Shown piece by piece: positions 7,455 to 8,789 of a DNA stretch of 8,789 bases. Below the pieces are notes generated by a model. That model was given only the letters and a program-made list of their open reading frames with translations. It was not told the DNA's origin and did not search any database. A program made the position numbers and the translations under genes. Within the stretch, counting starts at the first letter, position 1, and each line of letters begins with the position of its first letter. This DNA comes from Rickettsiaceae bacterium (GTDB taxonomy: Bacteria; Pseudomonadota; Alphaproteobacteria; Rickettsiales; Rickettsiaceae). The stretch is taken from positions 1 to 8,789 of the forward strand of contig JAIOYM010000046.1 in the NCBI GenBank assembly GCA_021741085.1. Direction: 5' to 3'.

Positions 7455-7825
7455 TCTAGAGCTCCTTTTTTCCATTCATACGCCAAACCAAGTAGCAATA
7501 AAGATAAAAAGCACATCATGGAATAATATCCAAATGCACCTATAGATTTTAGACTTATTGCCCAAGGTATTAAAAATGATATTTCCAGATCAAAGATTAT
7601 AAATAGCATTGCAACAAGATAAAATTTCACATCAAATTTACCTGATATATCATCTATTGGCTGAGAGCCACATTCGTATGGATCCAATTTTATTTTGTTA
7701 TATACTTTAGGGGCCAATAATTGTGGCAGTATCATAATAACTAGCACTAAAGATATAGCAATAGCAAAAAATAATATGATTGGCAAATATTGCTCTAGAT
7801 AAAATGAATTTAAGGAGAATATCAT
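7448..7825 (-). CDS. nuoA: NADH-quinone oxidoreductase subunit A
   Basis: NuoA is a small membrane subunit of complex I at the junction of the membrane and peripheral arms. The 125-residue product is of usual length. It has three predicted membrane helices (about 14-36, 67-87 and 97-116). The conserved loop DPYECGSQP (48-56) and the acidic FDLE motif of the second helix (78-81) are both intact. No clear ribosome-binding site precedes the ATG at 7825. It is the first gene of nuoABC and is divergent from ndk. Confidence 0.96.
   Translation of the reverse strand: MIFSLNSFYLEQYLPIILFFAIAISLVLVIMILPQLLAPKVYNKIKLDPYECGSQPIDDISGKFDVKFYLVAMLFIIFDLEISFLIPWAISLKSIGAFGYYSMMCFLSLLLLGLAYEWKKGALEW
7462..7467 (-). 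promoter_or_regulatory. Ribosome-binding site deciding the nuoB start
   Basis: AAGGAG on the minus strand lies 7 nt before the ATG at 7454, within the last codons of nuoA. It is the strongest Shine-Dalgarno sequence serving any gene in the window, and it favours this ATG over the in-frame one at 7475. Confidence 0.7.
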
Positions 7826-7844
7826 TATGAAATTATTAATTAGC

Positions 7845-7871
7845 TTATTAGTTAAATAGTAGCTTTGTCAA
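7845..7871 (-). promoter_or_regulatory. Candidate promoter of nuoABC
   Basis: A perfect TTGACA -35 hexamer lies on the minus strand at 7871-7866. The best -10 option, TAATAA (7850-7845), is poor and only 15 nt away. The -35 box lies partly within a small inverted repeat, CTTTGT/ACAAAG (7863-7880). The leader to nuoA would be under 20 nt, which may explain the lack of a ribosome-binding site. Confidence 0.35.
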
Positions 7872-7928
7872 AATACAAAGTCTATATTTTATTCAATTCA
7901 TAATAAAATAAAAAATCATAAATACAAT

Positions 7929-7956
7929 TTGACAAATGTTGATATACGAATATTAT
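7929..7956 (+). promoter_or_regulatory. Promoter of ndk
   Basis: TTGACA (7929-7934) matches the -35 consensus exactly and is followed after 16 nt by TATTAT (7951-7956). The expected transcription start is near 7963, giving a leader of about 27 nt before the ATG at 7990. This is the best promoter-like sequence in the window and is consistent with steady housekeeping expression. Confidence 0.6.
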
Positions 7957-7989
7957 TAAAAAGTGAATAACTAAAATATATAAAAAATT

Positions 7990-8412
7990 ATGTCTACTGA
8001 ATATACCTTTTCCATGATTAAACCCGATGCTACAAAACGCAACATAACTGGTCAAATTAATAGTTATTTCGAACAAGCTGGTCTTACTATTGTTGCCCAA
8101 AAAAGAATACGTCTTTCTTCAGAGCAAGCTACTGCCTTTTATTATGAGCACAGAGAAAGATCTTTTTTTCATGGGCTAGTGCAATATATGATTTCTGGAC
8201 CAGTTATAGTTCAAGTTCTCAAAGGCGAAGATGCTGTAGCTAAAAATCGTAAGATTATGGGAGCCACAAATCCAGCGCAAGCAGAAGAGGGGACCATAAG
8301 AAAAGCATTTGCTGAAAATATAGAGGCCAACTCTGTACATGGTTCAGATTCGCTTGAATCAGCAGAAAGGGAACTAGCTTTTTTCTTTAGCAAATTAGAA
8401 ATCATAGAATAA
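7990..8412 (+). CDS. ndk: Nucleoside diphosphate kinase
   Basis: NDK transfers the gamma-phosphate of ATP to other (d)NDPs through a phosphohistidine and so balances NTP and dNTP pools in the cytoplasm. The 140-residue product is normal length and complete. It starts with the expected YTFSMIKPDA (K11). It retains the IMGATNPAQAEEGTIR nucleotide-binding stretch (89-104) and has the catalytic histidine H117 in NSVHGSDS. No Shine-Dalgarno is visible, but a strong promoter lies upstream with a short leader. ndk stands alone on its strand, divergent from nuoA and convergent with the truncated tsf. Confidence 0.98.
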   Translation: MSTEYTFSMIKPDATKRNITGQINSYFEQAGLTIVAQKRIRLSSEQATAFYYEHRERSFFHGLVQYMISGPVIVQVLKGEDAVAKNRKIMGATNPAQAEEGTIRKAFAENIEANSVHGSDSLESAERELAFFFSKLEIIE

Positions 8413-8419
8413 ATATTAG

Positions 8420-8449
8420 CTATAACCTAAAACGAAGTGAGGGTTATAG
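8420..8449. terminator. Stem-loop after ndk, possible two-way terminator
   Basis: CTATAACC (8420-8427) and GGTTATAG (8442-8449) form a perfect 8-bp stem, extendable by one T-G wobble pair, with a 12-14 nt loop. It begins 8 nt after the ndk stop. Only short, interrupted T-runs follow on either strand, so termination is plausible but not certain. The right arm can also pair with TAACC at 8506-8510. Confidence 0.4.
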
Positions 8450-8549
8450 ATTTTAGTCGCATGAGGTCTTTTCTTTGGTAAAGGCCTTGCACTAAGACTA
8501 ATAGTTAACCTGGGGCAAAGCTGTAACAATATGATACTCGGTGGGCTTT
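8442..8549. other. Hairpin-rich intergenic element, possible structured RNA or palindromic insert
   Basis: No gene fits this stretch, which is richer in G+C than its surroundings. A long compound hairpin can be drawn. GGTTA (8442-8446) pairs with TAACC (8506-8510), TTAGTC (8453-8458) with GACTAA (8496-8501), GCA (8459-8461) with TGC (8488-8490), and AGGTCTTT (8464-8471) with AAAGGCCT (8480-8487, one wobble). A second hairpin follows, AAAGC (8517-8521) with GCTTT (8545-8549), with weaker pairing inside. The strand is not determined. I compared it by eye with 6S, tmRNA, SRP and RNase P RNA and could not place it. It ends exactly where the truncated tsf frame stops. Confidence 0.4.
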
Positions 8550-8789
8550 AAGTGTTAGCGCTGCCACAATCCTTTTGCTCTACAAATATTTCTTCCTCTT
8601 TTTCTAAAACTGATGGCGGCATGTCGCTTCTTTCTAAATACAAACTATTCGCAGCAGTTATATGCATAGCTATATTTTGGGCAAGACTTTCTAATATTGC
8701 TTTATCTCCATTAGAATCCAAAGACACCAAAGTGGCAATTTTACCAGCACCTTCAACAACCTTATTGTGTATATAACAACCCACAACAC
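8548..8789 (-). CDS. tsf: Elongation factor Ts, C-terminally truncated portion (5' end beyond right edge)
   Basis: EF-Ts recharges EF-Tu by exchanging GDP for GTP. About 80 codons are in the window, and the frame continues past the right edge. The GTG at 8784 is internal (VVGCYIHN), not a start. Visible family features are GCYIHNKVV, GKIATLVSLDSN, LAQNIAMHITAANSLYL and VLEKEEEIF, in the order of the first core subdomain. After EKEEEIFVEQ the family normally runs on through a GKP segment, KMVEGR and a second core subdomain of roughly 80 residues. Here the frame ends after KDCGSANT with TAA at 8550-8548. I translated the next ~100 nt in all three minus frames and found none of the missing part. 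It may be a pseudogene, a partial duplicate or a rearranged tsf. Family identity is firm, function is doubtful. Confidence 0.85.
   Translation of the reverse strand, partial: VVGCYIHNKVVEGAGKIATLVSLDSNGDKAILESLAQNIAMHITAANSLYLERSDMPPSVLEKEEEIFVEQKDCGSANT

Noticed and set aside
7455..7475. Seven-residue longer NuoB starting at 7475
   Set aside because: The AAGGAG at 7462-7467 lies downstream of that start and is ideally placed for the ATG at 7454.
7827..7859. Ten-codon plus-strand ORF with AAGGAG 9 nt upstream
   Set aside because: It overlaps the start of nuoA on the other strand and lies in its upstream region. The product (MKLLISLLVK) is too short to judge and the ribosome-binding site is formed by nuoA coding sequence.
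8415..8549. tmRNA, SRP RNA or RNase P RNA at the ndk-tsf junction
   Set aside because: There is no tag-coding frame, no GGTTCGAATCC-type T-loop, no GGAAGNAGC SRP motif and no conserved RNase P blocks. A 6S-like fold was considered, but the closing stem does not form convincingly.
8552..8776. Plus-strand ORF opposite tsf
   Set aside because: The minus strand clearly encodes EF-Ts here, so the plus-strand frame is an antisense shadow.

Overview
The window is AT-rich, compact DNA carrying bacterial housekeeping genes. The protein sequences point to an alphaproteobacterium, most likely an intracellular member of the Rickettsiales. NuoA/B/C, NDK, PNPase (with a C-terminal KYFN ending that I recall from Rickettsia PNPases) and EF-Ts all look Rickettsiales-like. 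AmpG-type carriers are also common in that order. I cannot assign a genus.

Layout. Positions 1-149 (minus) hold the 5' end of a tRNA nucleotidyltransferase gene (cca/pcnB family) that runs off the left edge. Next, also on minus, is pnp (260-2602), separated from cca by an 11-bp perfect stem-loop that looks like the pnp terminator. A roughly 350-nt region (2603-2955) without a supported gene separates pnp from a divergent plus-strand block of three overlapping genes: an AmpG-like MFS permease (2956-4197), a sodium:solute symporter-family protein (4194-5576) and an unrecognised TPR-like protein (5554-6279). The two gene junctions overlap by 4 and 23 nt, so the three are almost certainly one operon. 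This is the most lineage-specific part of the window.

Converging on it from the right is nuoA-nuoB-nuoC (7825 down to 6367, minus). These are three overlapping complex I genes, and nuoD does not follow them. Divergent from nuoA, behind a perfect TTGACA -35 element, is ndk (7990-8412, plus). The right end is the most puzzling part. After ndk come about 130 nt of hairpin-rich sequence, and then, on minus, the 3' portion of an EF-Ts gene (tsf). That gene stops roughly 80 residues before the usual C-terminus, and the missing part is not found in any frame nearby.

Functionally, pnp and cca both act on RNA 3' ends (phosphorolysis and nucleotide addition). nuoABC encode the hydrophilic/membrane junction of respiratory complex I, and ndk balances NTP pools. 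The plus-strand operon probably imports small molecules from the host or recycles wall fragments. I see no CRISPR array, insertion sequence, tRNA or rRNA gene. The best candidates for something undescribed are the transporter-TPR operon and the structured element next to the truncated tsf.
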